Positions 1 through 13,694 of a stretch of DNA of 64,000 bases are shown here, piece by piece; the stretch's first letter is position 1, and each line of letters starts with the position of its first letter. The translations under genes were made by a program, and so were the position numbers. The notes under the pieces were generated by a model, which was given only the letters and a program-made list of their open reading frames with translations, had not been told where the DNA came from and searched no databases. The stretch comes from Calliopum simillimum (lineage: Eukaryota > Arthropoda > Insecta > Diptera > Lauxaniidae): the NCBI GenBank assembly GCA_951812925.1, contig OX638372.1:4774001-4838000 (forward strand). Reading direction: 5' to 3'.

Positions 1-589
1 TAAAGCAGTTCTGGGAGCAGATTCAAATTCACCACTAATAAAATCATCGAAAATTACTATTTTTGTTTTGTTTTGTTGTGCTTTTTAACAAATGTACCGT
101 TTTTCGACCTTTTTCAAACAGTAGTCGATGAACTTTTTTTCAAAACTTTTTTGTCTTATTTAGTAAGTGCTCAGGAGTAATTTGACACCTTTTTTTTAGT
201 TCACAACAGTTCGATTTCAATTTTTTCCTACCTGGCATATATAGATTTTAGTGTGCAAACTACCAAAAAAACACTCTCATTTTCAAAAAGTTATAACTTT
301 TTCTACGGCAGTTACATTTTTATGTTCTTAATATCAAATGATAGGGAAAAATCTGTAGAATAAAGTTTGCGGCTTACATTTTTTTCTTAGGCCTCTGTTT
401 TCAAAATTTTGGTCTTTAAAAAAAAATGGTCAAAAATTTTGTACTGAAAAATCACTTTACCCGACTTAAAAAAAAAACTGTCGTTGGGATTTTAAAAATT
501 CTTTCAAATTTGACATCAGCGTAAGTTCCTGAAGAAAATGAGATACCTCTCATCAAAATCCTATAGAAAACGCATTTCGCGCGGACGTG
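1..589. other. AT-rich sequence, no gene recognised
   Basis: No coding region is visible. The text consists of long T and A runs mixed with phrases such as TTATAACTTTTTCTACGGC. It directly abuts the foldback element that starts at 590. It may be an older repeat cut off by the window edge, but no second copy was found within the window. Confidence 0.5.
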
Positions 590-1517
590 CGGCGTGCCTT
601 AACCCGTTTTAAATCGAACGTCGTAGCACATCAAATTTTTTTTCCAGATTCTGTTTACTTATCGTTCGAATGATGTATGAAAAAGTTTTCGCTCGTGACT
701 CCTCGACAAAATTTTGAGATAAGCCCTTTTCAAATTGGGCCATTTTCCCATACAAAAATAAAAATTTTTTTTTTAACTACAATAAACTAAAATCAAAATA
801 ATCACATTCGATGTGTTTTACGATGCTTTAAGCAAATCCGACCTCAGAATTGCTCTATTGTGTATAGTTTTTGAGATATACTAACAGCTGTATTTAGAAA
901 AAATTTTAATTTCGTTTAATCTGGTAAAGTACTTAAAATTCCTAATCTTTGTCTTTAAAACCTAATTTAAATTATGTTGATATCTTTTTTTACTCAAGGA
1001 TATCCTAACCTAAAAAGACGCAAAAGTGCAAAAAACCCGTTTTGCCAATATTTCGGCCTCCGATATCTCTTAAAAGAATGAAAAATAAACATAATTTAAA
1101 TTAGGTTTTAAAAAAAGGTTAGGATTTTCAAGCATTTTTCAAGCATTTTAGCCACATTTAACGAATAAATGATATGTTACATAGTTAAATAGCTTCAAAA
1201 AATGCCAAAAAACTATTTTTTTCGGTTTTTAGGTTAGAATATCTCAAATACTATACACGATAGAGCAATTCTGACGTAGGATTCGCGTTAAACATCGTAA
1301 AACACATCGAATGTGATTATTTTGATTTTTGTTTATTGTAGTTAAAAAAAAATTTTTTTATTTTTGTATGGAAAAATTGCCCAATTTGAAAAGGGCTTAT
1401 CTTGAGGAGTCACGAGCGAAAATTTTTTCATACATCATTTGAACGACAAGTAAACAGAATCTGGAAAAAAATTTGATGTACTACAACGTTCGATTTAAAA
1501 CGGGTTAAGGCACGCCG
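590..1517. mobile_element. Long foldback (inverted-repeat) element, family A copy 1
   Basis: Two arms of roughly 440 bases read as reverse complements around a centre near 1053. The left end begins CGGCGTGCCTTAACCCG and the right end closes CGGGTTAAGGCACGCCG. Paired inner blocks include the CACATTCGATGTG region (805 and 1299) and the AATTTAAATTA blocks (963 and 1092). There is no open frame, so this is a non-autonomous element. No convincing target duplication is seen. TTAA followed by CCCG lies inside each end, but the pairing continues about ten bases beyond TTAA, which argues against a simple piggyBac boundary. The inner half resembles the element at 4743-5697, so the two are diverged members of one family. 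Confidence 0.8.
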
Positions 1518-3104
1518 TGATTAGTCATCTCAAATAACGCTTTACTTTAATATTTTGAAGATTTTGCTCGTTCTTAAATATTTATCGGAAATTCACATGA
1601 AAATCATAGAAAAATCTTCTTAAAATTTCTGTTAACATTTATATGAAAACCTCGTTTTCAGTTCGATTTCTTTTATAAATAATGTTTTCTCTTGAAAATT
1701 ATGTGAAGTCGTCATAATTTTATGAGAAATCTTCTTGAAAAGAAATAAAATTTCTTGTGATACTACAAGGTTTGCGCAGAAAGGGTTCTTTTTTTAGAAG
1801 ATTTTTGTATGGTTTTGATATGACTTTCTTTTTGAATGAAAACCATAAAGAAATCTTCTTGCTTTTGTTCTGTTTTATGTGGTCATAATACGGCCACCAG
1901 TTATCCCGTACGCATCTTAAGCACTTATTGACGTACACTTGTAGACTGTTCGGGCAAGATCCACATTTCACAACTATACAACAAAACCGATAGAGCGTTT
2001 TGGTCACATTTTTCTATTCTGTAGTTCTGATTGCACTTCAATCTAAAGCCAACTTCTTTGAAATTGATCACAATAATTTAAGGACTAAATTTTATAAATT
2101 CTCAGTCCGTTCAAATGATAAGAAATAGTGAAATTTTATACGACTTATAATTACATACAGCTCAAAGCTTAAATAGTTCTAAATTTTCACAATGTTTGGA
2201 CTCAACATTTTTGGAAAACTTTTTCTTGAAATTTTTTTGATGATTTTGATTTTTGCGTACTCTTTGACCTATGGCAATGATGCATAAGAAAAGCCAAATT
2301 GTTTCTCCCTGTTATCACTACCGTTGGTCAGTAGAATTAAGTGCTGTTGTTGTTGCTATAGTTGTGATTGTTGCATTGCATATTTGCATAATAAATGAGA
2401 CAAAAGACCAAATCACACAACCTACCTATTATTACGTATGATTGTTGTTGATATTTTATAGGAAAACCCAGAGCACACAACTACTAGGATTTACCCACAC
2501 ATACTCGTATATATGCATACATTTACACAAACAATTGTTCTAAACAATACAATCCAAATTTCATTGCATTGCATACATACATTCATACATGCATGCATTT
2601 GCTTGCATATTGTATTATGAACTCACCTATGAATGTATGCAGCATTATTGTAAGGACTCTCATGCATATGGCAATACATCCCATCCACACACACAATTTA
2701 ATCCTCTTCCGCTGCAACTGCTGCTGCTCTCAACATGCCGGTTGTGCTTGGACATAACGGATTTCCGGTTGAATCATTGATGAGCTATTAAGTCAATTTC
2801 TCTGTAAAACTCTTTACTGAAGCTCTGGACATTTGCCTGGTTGTTGTTGTTTATTTTTTTCAAATCTATTTTTGTTGTTGTTGTTATTGTTTCATTGTCA
2901 ACTTTTGCAACATTGATGTCTGAAAATTACGTGTGCCCGCATCAAAATTTTGTCAAATTTTTCAAAAATCAGCCTCAGAATTCAATTTCTCCTGCAACAG
3001 GAAAAGGAGTGGAGGGGGGGGGGGCGGTGGGGTAGTTTTGAGATATGGAGAAATATCGATAGTTTATTTTGTGCTTTTGACAGAGAGCCCAACATTGCTT
3101 CATC
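1518..3104. other. Spacer with short simple repeats
   Basis: No gene is recognisable. The stretch holds fly-type simple sequence: TTGTTGTTG blocks (about 2345 and 2870), CATACATACATTCATACATGCATGC (2571-2595) and a G run at 3015-3024. The short open frames here are low-complexity and unlike any family I know. Confidence 0.5.
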
Positions 3105-3366
3105 AACTCAGAAGTAGTTATGAGCAAACCAAGACCATGGCCATAGCAGTCTTGGCTTTGGCCTTTGTCTTCTACATTGAGTATTGGTCTTGGTTCTGAT
3201 GTTGAGTCTTGGTCTTGAAAAAATTTATAAATGTTGTTTTTCCAAAGCAGCTTGGGTTTTAAGATGCCATTTTTTGAATTGAGGGATAATTTTATACTTG
3301 AAAAAGGCGTGTCATACCTATTAACTATAAATGTACAAGACCCAAAAGCAGTTTTAGTCTTAACAT
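3105..3366 (+). repeat. CTTGGT-rich dispersed repeat, copy 1
   Basis: The block holds many copies of CTTGGTCTTGG or CCAAGACC and a tail containing TACCTATTAACTATAAAT. The reverse complement of 13909-14183 has the same order: CCAAGACC cluster, a segment like TTTGAATTGAG, then GGCGTGTCA, then CTATTAACTATAAAT. It is therefore a dispersed family present twice in opposite orientation. No coding function is visible. Confidence 0.7.
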
Positions 3367-3485
3367 TTTTATCCCATGACATTTTTACTTCATTTCCTCA
3401 TGACATTATTCTCCCATGACATTTTTATCTCATGGCATTTTATCCCATGACATTTTATCCCATGACATTTTTATCTCATGAAATT
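3367..3485. repeat. Minisatellite of about 20-bp units
   Basis: About six imperfect direct copies of a unit reading CCCATGACATTTTTAT run in tandem, with variants CTCATGGCATTTTAT and CTCATGAAATTTTT. It lies directly after the CTTGGT-rich repeat and may be part of the same element. Confidence 0.8.
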
Positions 3486-4742
3486 TTTCTCGTAATACCA
3501 ATCAATCCTCCTTCTCTGCGTTATATACGCATGATAGGTATGCGTTAATATAATCATGATAGGTATAGGTTATAAAATAAGATTGTATCGATAATTTCCA
3601 ATGAAATAATCAACATTTATGGCTGCATCAAAAACATGTGCACATAATGATATTGGTTAGAGTATCATACCTGCGTATATGAATTGTCATATGCATACGT
3701 GTATTGTCATATGAAAATTAAGTCAAGTTAAATTCAAGTTAGATAAATTACAATGAATCCATAGAGACCAAGTACAGATAAAAGCACCACTAATTTTGTG
3801 GCTAAAAGGTTTGACAAACAAATCCATGTGGAATTTGTGCTGCAAGTCATTTTGCATTTGAACAAATTTTGTTGTTAGAACTTAAACACAGACACATAAA
3901 TGATTTTATTAATTTTTAATGAACCAAATCAATTCAAAAAATCAGTAAATATCTGTCATATGTTTTATGTAAAATTCAAGTATGTTTATTTTTCTTAAAT
4001 TTCAACATACTTGGAATTTTTCAAATAAAATTACCTACCATTTAGATGCTCTTAAGCTTCAAAAGCAAAAACCATCTTTGAAAATATGTTTTCAAGTATT
4101 CAATGTCATTCATAAATTCTAATAGGATTAAAAATCTTGAATTTGCATCTTCAATGTTAATTTTAATTAAAATCTTGAAGATGCCAACTACTGACAAAAA
4201 CAGCAGCAGCAACAACAACAACCATTCTAACTACTACTACTCGAATGAGAACAATTCCTAATTATGCACGAATTATGCCCACCTACAACAAATGGGACAC
4301 TCATTCGAATTCCATTGTATTCCATGCCATTCCACTCGATTCAGTGCCACAATCAGTAGACTTTGTCGTCGCAGCGCAGGAACTAATTGCAAGCATATTT
4401 ACGAGAACGAACATCCGCAGCATCCATGGAAGCAATGAAAGAATTTACATTGTTTACGCCAAGAAATCCCAGCAAGTCATAGGAAATAGTACCTAAAAGT
4501 AGAAGTAGCAGCTAAAGAAGCTCAAGAAATCCATTGTTATTCGGAGACAAACTCAAGTGTTGTGCAACAGCAGCAGCAGCAGTGAGTGGTGACAACTTCG
4601 TGTGCGGCGCATCAACACTTGAAAAACTTTGCCGCCAAAATGACTCCAAAAAACTAAAGTGGAACAGTGATGCGACATTCGGTGAAAGGTGTAGCGAAAA
4701 TAGAGCTATATGAGTGAGTAGATAGATGGGTAGGTAAATAGA
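3486..4742. other. Spacer, no gene recognised
   Basis: Unique-looking AT-rich DNA. It contains CAGCAGCAGCAACAACAAC at 4201-4219, which is common in untranslated and regulatory DNA of flies. An open frame at 4245-4496 has no recognisable domain and is not called as a gene. Confidence 0.45.
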
Positions 4743-5697
4743 CACGGTGTTCAAACGACGGATTTAAATAAAATTGCAAATTACCAATTTTTTTTTGATT
4801 TTATATTGTTAGTAGGTTAGTTTTATGAAGAACAGTGCGAATTTTAAAATAATATATGGAGCACTTTCAAAAAATTTAAAAATTCGATATCCCATATAAA
4901 ATACAAAAAATTAAGAAAAAAAAAAAACAGAACAAACAAATATAAAAATAGTTACATTTAATGTATTTTGCAATGGTGAATCCGAATCCGGCATTAGAAT
5001 TGCTGTATCTCATACGGTTTTTAGATATCTTAGCTAAAACAAAGAAAAAATACCGTTTTTGCTATATTTTGAAGCTGCATAACTTGAATATAGAACATTT
5101 ATATGTAAAATCCGATACAATATCTGTAATTTTTAATTTTTTTCTTTAAAATTTAATTTAAATTATGTCGATACCTTTATTTTTCTCGGAGATATCCTAA
5201 CCTAAAAAGTTAAAAAAGTGCGAAAAACATGTGTTTTCATTATTTTAGTCTACGATATTTCGAAGCAACACCAAGCTATGGACATAATTTAAATGACGTT
5301 TTAAAGAAAAACTTTGTGAAACTGTATCGGATTCTGCGTATGAATGTTCTATATTCTAGTTATATAGCTTAAAATATAGCAAAAGCGGTCTTTTTTCCTT
5401 GTTTTAGCTAAGATATCTCAAAAACCGTATGAGATACAGCAATTCTAAGGCCGGATTAACCATTGCAAAATACATTAAATGTAACTATTTTTAAATTTGT
5501 TTGTTCTGTTTTTTTTTTTTCTTAATTTTTTGTATTTTATATGGGATATCGAATTTTTAAAATTTTTTGAAAAGTGCTCCATATATTATTTTAAAATTCG
5601 CACTGTTCTTCATAAAACTAACCTACTAACAATATAAAATCAAAAAAAAAAATTGGTAATTTGAAATTTTATTTAAATCCGTCGTTTGAACACCGTG
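4743..5697. mobile_element. Long foldback element, family A copy 2
   Basis: The left end CACGGTGTTCAAACGACGG pairs with the right end CCGTCGTTTGAACACCGTG, and the pairing runs to a centre near 5220. The sequence TAGA lies immediately outside both ends (4739-4742 and 5698-5701), a possible 4-bp target duplication. Inner text matches family A copy 1: AATTTAAATTATG, GATATCCTAACCTAAAAAG, and AGAATTGCT followed by a variant of TTTTTGAGATAT. No protein is encoded. Divergence between the two copies is large, especially at the ends, so they are subfamilies rather than recent duplicates. Confidence 0.85.
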
Positions 5698-6625
5698 TAG
5701 ATAGATGGATTAATTGATTGAATGATTGATTAATTGGTTGATTGAATGACTGATTAATTCGTTGATTACTTGGTTGAGTAATTAGTCGATAAATTGGTTT
5801 ATTAATTAATTGATTGATTTAGTGACTGATTAATTGGTTGATTAGTTGTTTAATTAATTGGTCGATAAATTGGTTGATTAATTGGTTGATTAACTAATTA
5901 ATTACTTATTTAATTCGTAGATGTACAGATAAATGGATAAATGAATGATTGAATGATCGATTAATTGGTTGATTCATAGATGAATAGGTAAATTTATTGA
6001 TTGATTTATTGATTCGTTTAATTTATTTTTTTATTCATTTAATAAGTTATTGATTTATTTATTCACTAATTTATTGTTTCATAGATTGATTGATTGATTG
6101 GTGGATTTGTTAACCGACTGATTGACTAATTTTTTGATTAGTTAATTGATCGATTGTTTGAATGATTTAGAGAGTACTTGAGTGATTGGTTAATTGATTC
6201 ATTGAAATATTGCGTAATTGATTAATTGATTGACTCATTGATGAAATGGTTAAATGACTGCATGATTCATTGATTGTTTGATTGAATGATTAATTAATTG
6301 GTTGATTTATAGATAAATAGATTGATTTATTGATTGAGCGATATATTGATCTATTGATTCGTTTAACTTACTTATTTATTGATTTAATAATTTATTAAAT
6401 TATTGATTATTCATTGACATATTTATTTAATTTTTTAATTTGTTGATTTATTGATTGACTGATTTACTGATTGACGGATTGATTAATTATTTGAATGACT
6501 GAGAGAGTAGTTCAGTGATTGAGTGAGTGATTATCTGATGGATTGACAGAATAATTGCTTGAATGAGCGGCTGAATGATTGATTCGTTGATTGTTAGAAT
6601 GATATATAGATTGATAGTTACTCTT
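5698..6625. repeat. Degenerate TTGA/GATT tetranucleotide field
   Basis: Nearly 930 bases are built from mutated TTGATTGA, TTGATTAA and TTGGTTGA words, with GATTTATTGATT blocks. It looks like an old decayed version of the pure (TTGA)n array at 9571. It starts right at the edge of the foldback element at 4743-5697. Confidence 0.85.
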
Positions 6626-7576
6626 AACTCAATTTGCAAATTGATATTTTGAAAACACCCTAAATCCTAAGTGGAAGCCCAAACAACCGCCAGTGTTGCC
6701 TAGTGGTGGACAAAGAACGAAACGAACGAATGCACGGCCAAAGCGACATTCAGCAGTTTGGCTGATTTACCGTTGCTATTGTCTAATTGCCAATGCCATT
6801 GCCACCCGATATGTTCACGAGTATTGCAAAGAAACGCCAGCGAATCACTTCCGCATTAGGTGGTTTGGGGTAGGTACAGACGGTAAGGGATTCATAAGAA
6901 AAGTGGGAATAAAAATTGAGAAAATGCTGAAGTAGCAAAATTAAGATTGGACGAATTGCGACAAGTGTGATGCTATGTAGCTCTAGCAAATATTTTTGTA
7001 TGTATGTGTAAAAGTCCATATTGTGTGTATGTGTGTTGGCCATGCCTGATGCCAAGAAAAACATCTCCAGTGAATTTTAATTAAAAGTAAATTCAATTTT
7101 CAACTGCAGAAAAGCATTATTTAATGAAAGTAATTAACAGTTACTGGCTGGTGATGTAGTCGGTCCCAACTACCAACAAATCAGCAGCAGAAGGGGAGCT
7201 GTGGCATTGGTGTGCAATGAGACAGGCAGACGTTTCAAGTGGACACAGAAACGGCGCCACTAACTACATTTACAATATTAAGGATTTATTTGTTGTTGTT
7301 CTTGCCAGATTAAGATGCATCAATGATAGAGTGGGAAGATGTTGACATCTTCTGTAGAGACTGATGGCAGAAAAACGAAATTAAAGGTGTAGACTGTATC
7401 GGTGCATTTTAGCGATGATGGTACTTCAGCGCAAATTGAGATAATGTACAATAAATCGATTTCGTTCGATTGATAGCAAACACTGTGCTTGATGGGTTAT
7501 GGTGTATGGAAGTTTTATTGTTTTCTGATTAATAAATCCTTGAGGAAAAGGTGTGTGTTTTTTTAATTTGTAAGGG
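6626..7576. other. Spacer, no gene recognised
   Basis: Mixed-composition DNA with slightly higher GC around 6660-6870. An open frame at 6693-6935 shows no domain, no repeat of known families and no neighbouring exon signals that I trust. Confidence 0.4.
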
Positions 7577-7584
7577 CTGTACAT

Positions 7585-9002
7585 TAGGGTGGGCCAAATT
7601 GTATGGACGAAATTTTATCGACATCGGCTACCCCCCCATGTGAAAGTTCATTCAATTCTATGAATATTTGCCCAAGGAACCATACCTCTGCGTTCAACTT
7701 TAAATCGGCGCATTTTTGATCGAAAATTTTACCTTTTATGAATATTTTTTTTGTTTTCATACTAAATTTTAAAAATTTTTATAAAGACAAAAGTAATGTC
7801 ATTATATGATTTGGCTGGTATTCTGTCAGTAATCAATTGAATTGGAGTTTGCTTACACAGAAAGTTTACTTGATGATGTGGAATTGATGCTTTATATTTA
7901 AAAAAGTGATATGGGTCAAATAGTCGATTATTATGACCGACTTTCAAAATAAACGATTCATATTTTTGGATGAATTTTTTCAAACAAAACACCACCTTAG
8001 GCTGAAAGTTCATTCAATTTGATGAATATTTGCCCAAGAAATAATACCTCTACGTTCAATTTTAGTTCGGCGCATTTTCGATTTAAAATTTTACCTTGCG
8101 TTTAATATTTATTTTTATGCTAAATTTTCAAAATTCTTATAGAGACAAAAGTAATATCATAATATGTTTTGGCTGGTAATCTGTGAGTAATCAATAAAAT
8201 TGAATTCTGTTTTGACGAAAAGTTTACTTGATAGCGTGAAATTGATAATATTTATTCCAAAAAATTATATATACCAAAAATCCATGTAAAAATATGACTC
8301 GTTTATTTTGAAATCGGTTATTTGACCGATAAAATTTTTTGGAATATATATAATTAATTCCACGCTATCAAGTAAACTTTTGGTAAAAACTGAACCCAAT
8401 TTTATTGAATACTGACATTATACCAGCCAAAACATATTATGATATTACTTTTGTTTCTATGAGAATTTTGAAAATTTAGCATAAAAATAAATATTAAGCG
8501 CAAGGTAAAATTTTCAATTGAAAATGCGCCGAACTAAAGTTGAACGTAGAGGTATGGTTCCTTAGGCAAATTTTCATCAAATTGAATGAACTTTTAGCCT
8601 AGGTTCGTGTTTTGTTCGAAAAAATTCATCCAAAAATATGAATTGTTTATTTTGAAAGTCGGTCATAATAATCGGCTATTTGACCCATATCACTTTTTTA
8701 AATATATTGCATTAATTTCACACCATCAGGTAAACTTTTCGTGTAAACATAACTTAATTTAATTGATTACTGACAGAATACCAGCCAACTCATATAATGA
8801 CATTACTTTTGTCTTTATAAAAATTTTTAAAATTTAGTATGAAAATAAAAAAAATTTTCATAAAAGGTAAAATTTTCAATCAAAAATGCGCCGAACTAAA
8901 GTTGAACGCAGAGGTATAGTTCTTTGGGCAAATATTCATAGAATTGAATGAACTTTAACAAAGGGGGGTATCCAAGATCAGTTTTCAAATCGGCCCACCC
9001 TA
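7585..9002. mobile_element. hAT-type long foldback element
   Basis: The 8-bp target duplication CTGTACAT is perfect on both sides (7577-7584 and 9003-9010). The ends read TAGGGTGGGCC and GGCCCACCCTA. The two arms pair almost along their full length around a centre near 8293. Shared blocks include TGAATGAACTT, GAGGTATGGTTC, AATGCGCCGAACTAAAG and CCGACTTTCAAAATAAAC. An 8-bp duplication and a YAGGG-like terminus are established hAT hallmarks, so I infer a non-autonomous hAT derivative. No transposase remains. Two sub-blocks repeat within each arm (for example the AATGCGCCGAACTAAAG region near 8523 and 8884). Confidence 0.9.
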
Positions 9003-9010
9003 CTGTACAT

Positions 9011-9570
9011 ACTCAGTTTTAGTGCTGATTTGCTAATTCGGTTCCAGCAGGCTACCTAATGGAAATCTTGTTGTTTTTGACTGATATTTTAAAATTCCCT
9101 TAATTTGACTAAAAAAATGCATTCCTTTTGCACAGTGCAGAAAAATAAAAAATATAAATTAAGACTACAACAACTCTGGGAGCAACCAAAATAAAAACGC
9201 AAGTAAATTTCCCTGAAAATAAAACTCAAAATCGAAAAAGTTTTTCGTTTGTAACAAACGACGAAAATCTCGGTGCCCTTCATCCTTTAGATGTTCGTTA
9301 CTGCAACGTAACTGAGGCCAAATCTATGGGTGCTGCAGGTGTTAGCAATTTTTATATACACGTAGGACGCAACACCCATGCAATAAAAACAACAACAGGA
9401 ACAATGATTTTAGTAACAAAAGCAATAACTAAAACAATACACATGAATTTAAGATCCCTTGATATTTTTATTTTTTTTAAAATGTTTTGGGAATTTCATG
9501 AAGAAGTCTGACTTACTGAATGGCATTAATAATAATGCATGTAAACATAGTCAAATGTCCAAGTTGAAGA
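9011..9570. other. Spacer, no gene recognised
   Basis: AT-rich single-copy-looking DNA between the hAT-type foldback and the TTGA array. No supported feature. Confidence 0.4.
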
Positions 9571-10123
<553 letters not shown>

Positions 10124-12913
10124 CCAAATTCATGTTCCTTCAAGGCTTCAAGGTTTGCTCGCGTGAGCATAAATTTTACCATTTTCACAAAGATCCAGAT
10201 TGTGCAATACATTGCTCTGTACCTATTTTTGGAATAACCCAAATATGCTGAAGCGTACACGTTCACGTATACGTATCGGCATTTCTGCTGTATGCATGTA
10301 TTTGTTTTAGTTTTTACCTGAAAAGTTGTCGCCAAACTTTTAAATTAAATTGTTTTACTACGAAAGGAGTTTGTTTTTAGCCATGTTAGTTATTGCTCTT
10401 GATGTTGTTGGTGTTGCTGCTGTTGTTTTTGTTTTTTTTTGTAACGCGCTCTTTTCACTACTTTACTACTTTTATTGCATTTGATGTGAGTTACAATAAA
10501 CTCTATTTTGTCTTTTTATTGTTGTTGTAGTTTTGTTTACTTTTAAGTCTGAAACCGTGGCGCGTTTCCTCACAAGAGGTTAGGGATACATCAAAGGAAT
10601 CGCATGTAAATTGCAATTAAAGTTAGACAAAAGATATTTTTATTTTTATTGTTTCGTAGACTTGCGGAGCAGAGTGTTGTTTAGGACCATCATTTGATGT
10701 CAAAAAACAAAATGAAAAGCTTTTCATTTCAAGCTATACATTCAGATATCAATAACGTTTAGTTTCAAATTGTCCGGAAGAAACCCGCACAAACCAACAA
10801 TTAATTGCAAATTATACAACAAAAGCACTATCCAGGTACTATGATACCTTGGAAATGGAAAAATAATAGCGGTCTTCTACAGCGGAGCTTGTGGTGTCCA
10901 TCAAAGTAATGAAGCCGATCAAATAAAATACATTAAATGCGACACGTTGACATAAACGGCCGGTGTCATCAACGCGCTTGTATTTTGCACTACAAAGGAA
11001 TGCAAATCAAACGTTGCCACAGTTTGAGGTCACGAACGAGTACCATAAGCTTAGTACCCATAGATATTTCGGTAGGTTATCAATTTAGCATATTCATGTG
11101 CTGAAAATTTTGAACCAACTCATTAGCTCCCGCTTGCCGCAGCCAGCCACAAGCTGCGTATTCTTGTTGCAAAAATACAAAAAAATGGGAACACAACATC
11201 GACCGAAAACCAAATGCACATGAACAAATGGATGCTTACTTACAGGCGAATGGGAAATTTACAGTGGAGATTTTGCAGTAATTTAATAGTATATTTAGTA
11301 AGGACTTATTTCCAGTGAGTTTCTTTAATATTTATGAAGAAACGTAGAGGTTTTTTGAACCAAACAAAGAGTTTGTTGATTCGTTTTTCTTATCTCTTTG
11401 TTTATTTATTATTTTTCATGAAGTAATGTATTGATCCGTGAATTAACTCCTTACATTATCCTACTTTCCATGGAGCCACTTCATCCTGATCGAAATAATT
11501 TTACCTGCTGTAACTTTATATTCTGTTCAGTAATTTTATCTGTACTTCATTCGGTGAGAGTGAAATCATATTTTGTGAAGTAATTTTACTTTTTGAGTAA
11601 TAAGTACACAACTTCAATGTTAGCTTTAAAAATTATGAGAAAAATGATGCAAAAGTCGATAAATTATGTGGGAGTCGAAAAATTATGAGAAAGTTTAAAA
11701 ACCATGAGAAAGTCGAAAAACTATGGAAAAGTTATTTCGTTTCATGTGTATTAATTTCATCTCTCTTGAACACTTTCCCCTTTTTAAAACTATTTTGATT
11801 CTAAGGAAAAGTTGTGTATACCATGAAGAGGCTTTGTATATAATTTCGTCATATTTTGTGCTAATTTTCAACATTTTCTTTTGCTCTAGAGGCTTCTCAT
11901 CGTCTCTGTAATTTTCGTCCTTAATATCAATTCTCTCAAATTATTTTTTATGTGAACACTTCAGTTTGTCCAACTGTACATTGACACCATTTTTAAGGGG
12001 ATTTCGTAACAAAACCATTGCACTTTAAAATACAGGACATGTTTTCTCATTGCAGTTGCATATGTATGTATGATGCTGCTATTGCATCAGTAGTAGTAAT
12101 TGCAATTATCAGTTGTTGGCATTTAAAATCGCGCAAAATTACGTAATGCAACGACATACGAGAGTACATACACACATGGTAGAGGCGCATTTTGCTCAAC
12201 CACCTAAAAAGATGCAGCAGCAGCATAATCATTGCCTAGGCAACTAATCGCTAAATCTGCATGATAGTGTATGTGCTGTCAAGAGTGTGTGTGTGTGTAT
12301 GTGCGTATGTGCTTATATTCGACTGTATACGTTAAAAGCGAATGTAAATTTTAATTTAAATGCAAATTTTCAACTCATTTTCAACATATTAAACTGTGGA
12401 GACTCACCGAACCCCCCCCCCTCCCCCTATCCAAAGTGTATGCGCCTTTTACCCAACCCATAGAGCGCAGTCAGGGCTACATTTTAATGCCTCAGCTACA
12501 TGTTGTTGTGCTTGTCGGCTTTGTTGGCTGCATTTTGTTTTGCTGCCGCTGTTGAGTGCTGCCACATTGACGCGCGCCGGATGAATTGATACGATAGAAA
12601 TTTGAATTTACATACCACATCCGTTGCTGATTTAAAGAAGTAAAGGAGAAAGAGAGAAAGAGTGGAGCAAGAGATGGAAAAAACCAAAAGAAATGGTACA
12701 GCACAGTATTGAAAGTCTCATATGGTAAGTATTTAAGGGTGTCTTTTATTTTTTGTCATTAATACGTCATAACGTTGCTTGGGGATAATTTTAAAAATTG
12801 AAAATCTGAATTTTTTACCTCCAGAGGGCGTTGTAACATATTTGAATTGATTTGTGACGTACCTTTTAAATTTAGATATTATAGTAGTATTTTGTAAGCA
12901 ATCTGTATCGATA
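10124..12913. other. Spacer, no gene recognised
   Basis: Nearly 2.8 kb without a supportable gene. It includes GTTGTTGGTGTTGCTGCTGTTG at about 10401, the GTCGAAAAATTATGAGAAAG-like short direct repeats at 11625-11730, a GT stretch at 12281-12305 and a C run at 12413-12423. These are usual for fly intergenic or intronic DNA. Confidence 0.45.
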
Positions 12914-13176
12914 ATTGAGGAGTGGCCGTACCAAAGGGCCTAAGTACCATTTCGAGGCAAAAGTAGTGTCATAATATGAAACGGGTGGCAATTTGTTAGA
13001 AAATAATAAAATTGTTTTCTTTTTTCACTAAAAATGTTTTTGATAGTGTAAAATTGATGTCATTATGTTAAAAAATTTATAACAGTCAAATAACAGACTA
13101 TTAGGCACATAAAAAGTATGATATTACTTTTGCCTCGAAATGGTACTTAGGCCCTTTGGCACGGCCACTCCTCAAT
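12914..13176. mobile_element. 263-bp foldback MITE, family B copy 1
   Basis: The ends read ATTGAGGAGTGGCCGTACC and, inverted, GGCACGGCCACTCCTCAAT. The first and last 60 or so bases pair well and include AAAGGGCCTAAGTACCATTT and its complement. Two further copies with the same boundaries lie at 14412-14674 and 28153-28414. No coding capacity. The target duplication is not clear, so the superfamily is undecided. Confidence 0.92.
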
Positions 13177-13694
13177 TTATATCGTATGCTGCGTTTGTAG
13201 CTATAAATACCGCTTTTGTTGTTGTTAAATTGGGTGCCATCACTCTCTCTCTCTTTTATGGGTGCCAATGCTTTAATTCATTTACTTAGCTTACATTTAC
13301 ATATCGACGGCTTATATTCAATACACTCTATCTACAAAAACACAATTTTTCAGGAGAGCAAAAAAACTGTTTTATTCGCTATTTTTTATAGTGTTAATCA
13401 AACGAAGTACTACGATTTTAATTAAAAAGAGCCATTAGGTCCTTCAAATAAAAAAATTAACAAAAAAACCTTAGTTATTCGCCTTACTATAGCAGATAGA
13501 GGATATTGCAATTCAAATATAATATAAAATGCGTGTTCAAACAAGCAGATAGAGCCTATTGCACATTAATAAAAACGAATTTTTTATAAATTATTCATTA
13601 ATAGATGGTTTTTTAGCAAAAGAAAACTCAAAATAGGTTAGGCGCCTGGCGGACTTGAGAATGCAATATATGAGAACCATTTTATAGCCATTTA

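Noticed and set aside
590..1517. Reading the first foldback as a piggyBac element because TTAACCCG and CGGGTTAA lie at its ends
   Set aside because: The inverted pairing continues about ten bases outward past TTAA (CGGCGTGCC and GGCACGCCG), so TTAA is inside the terminal repeat and not a target duplication.
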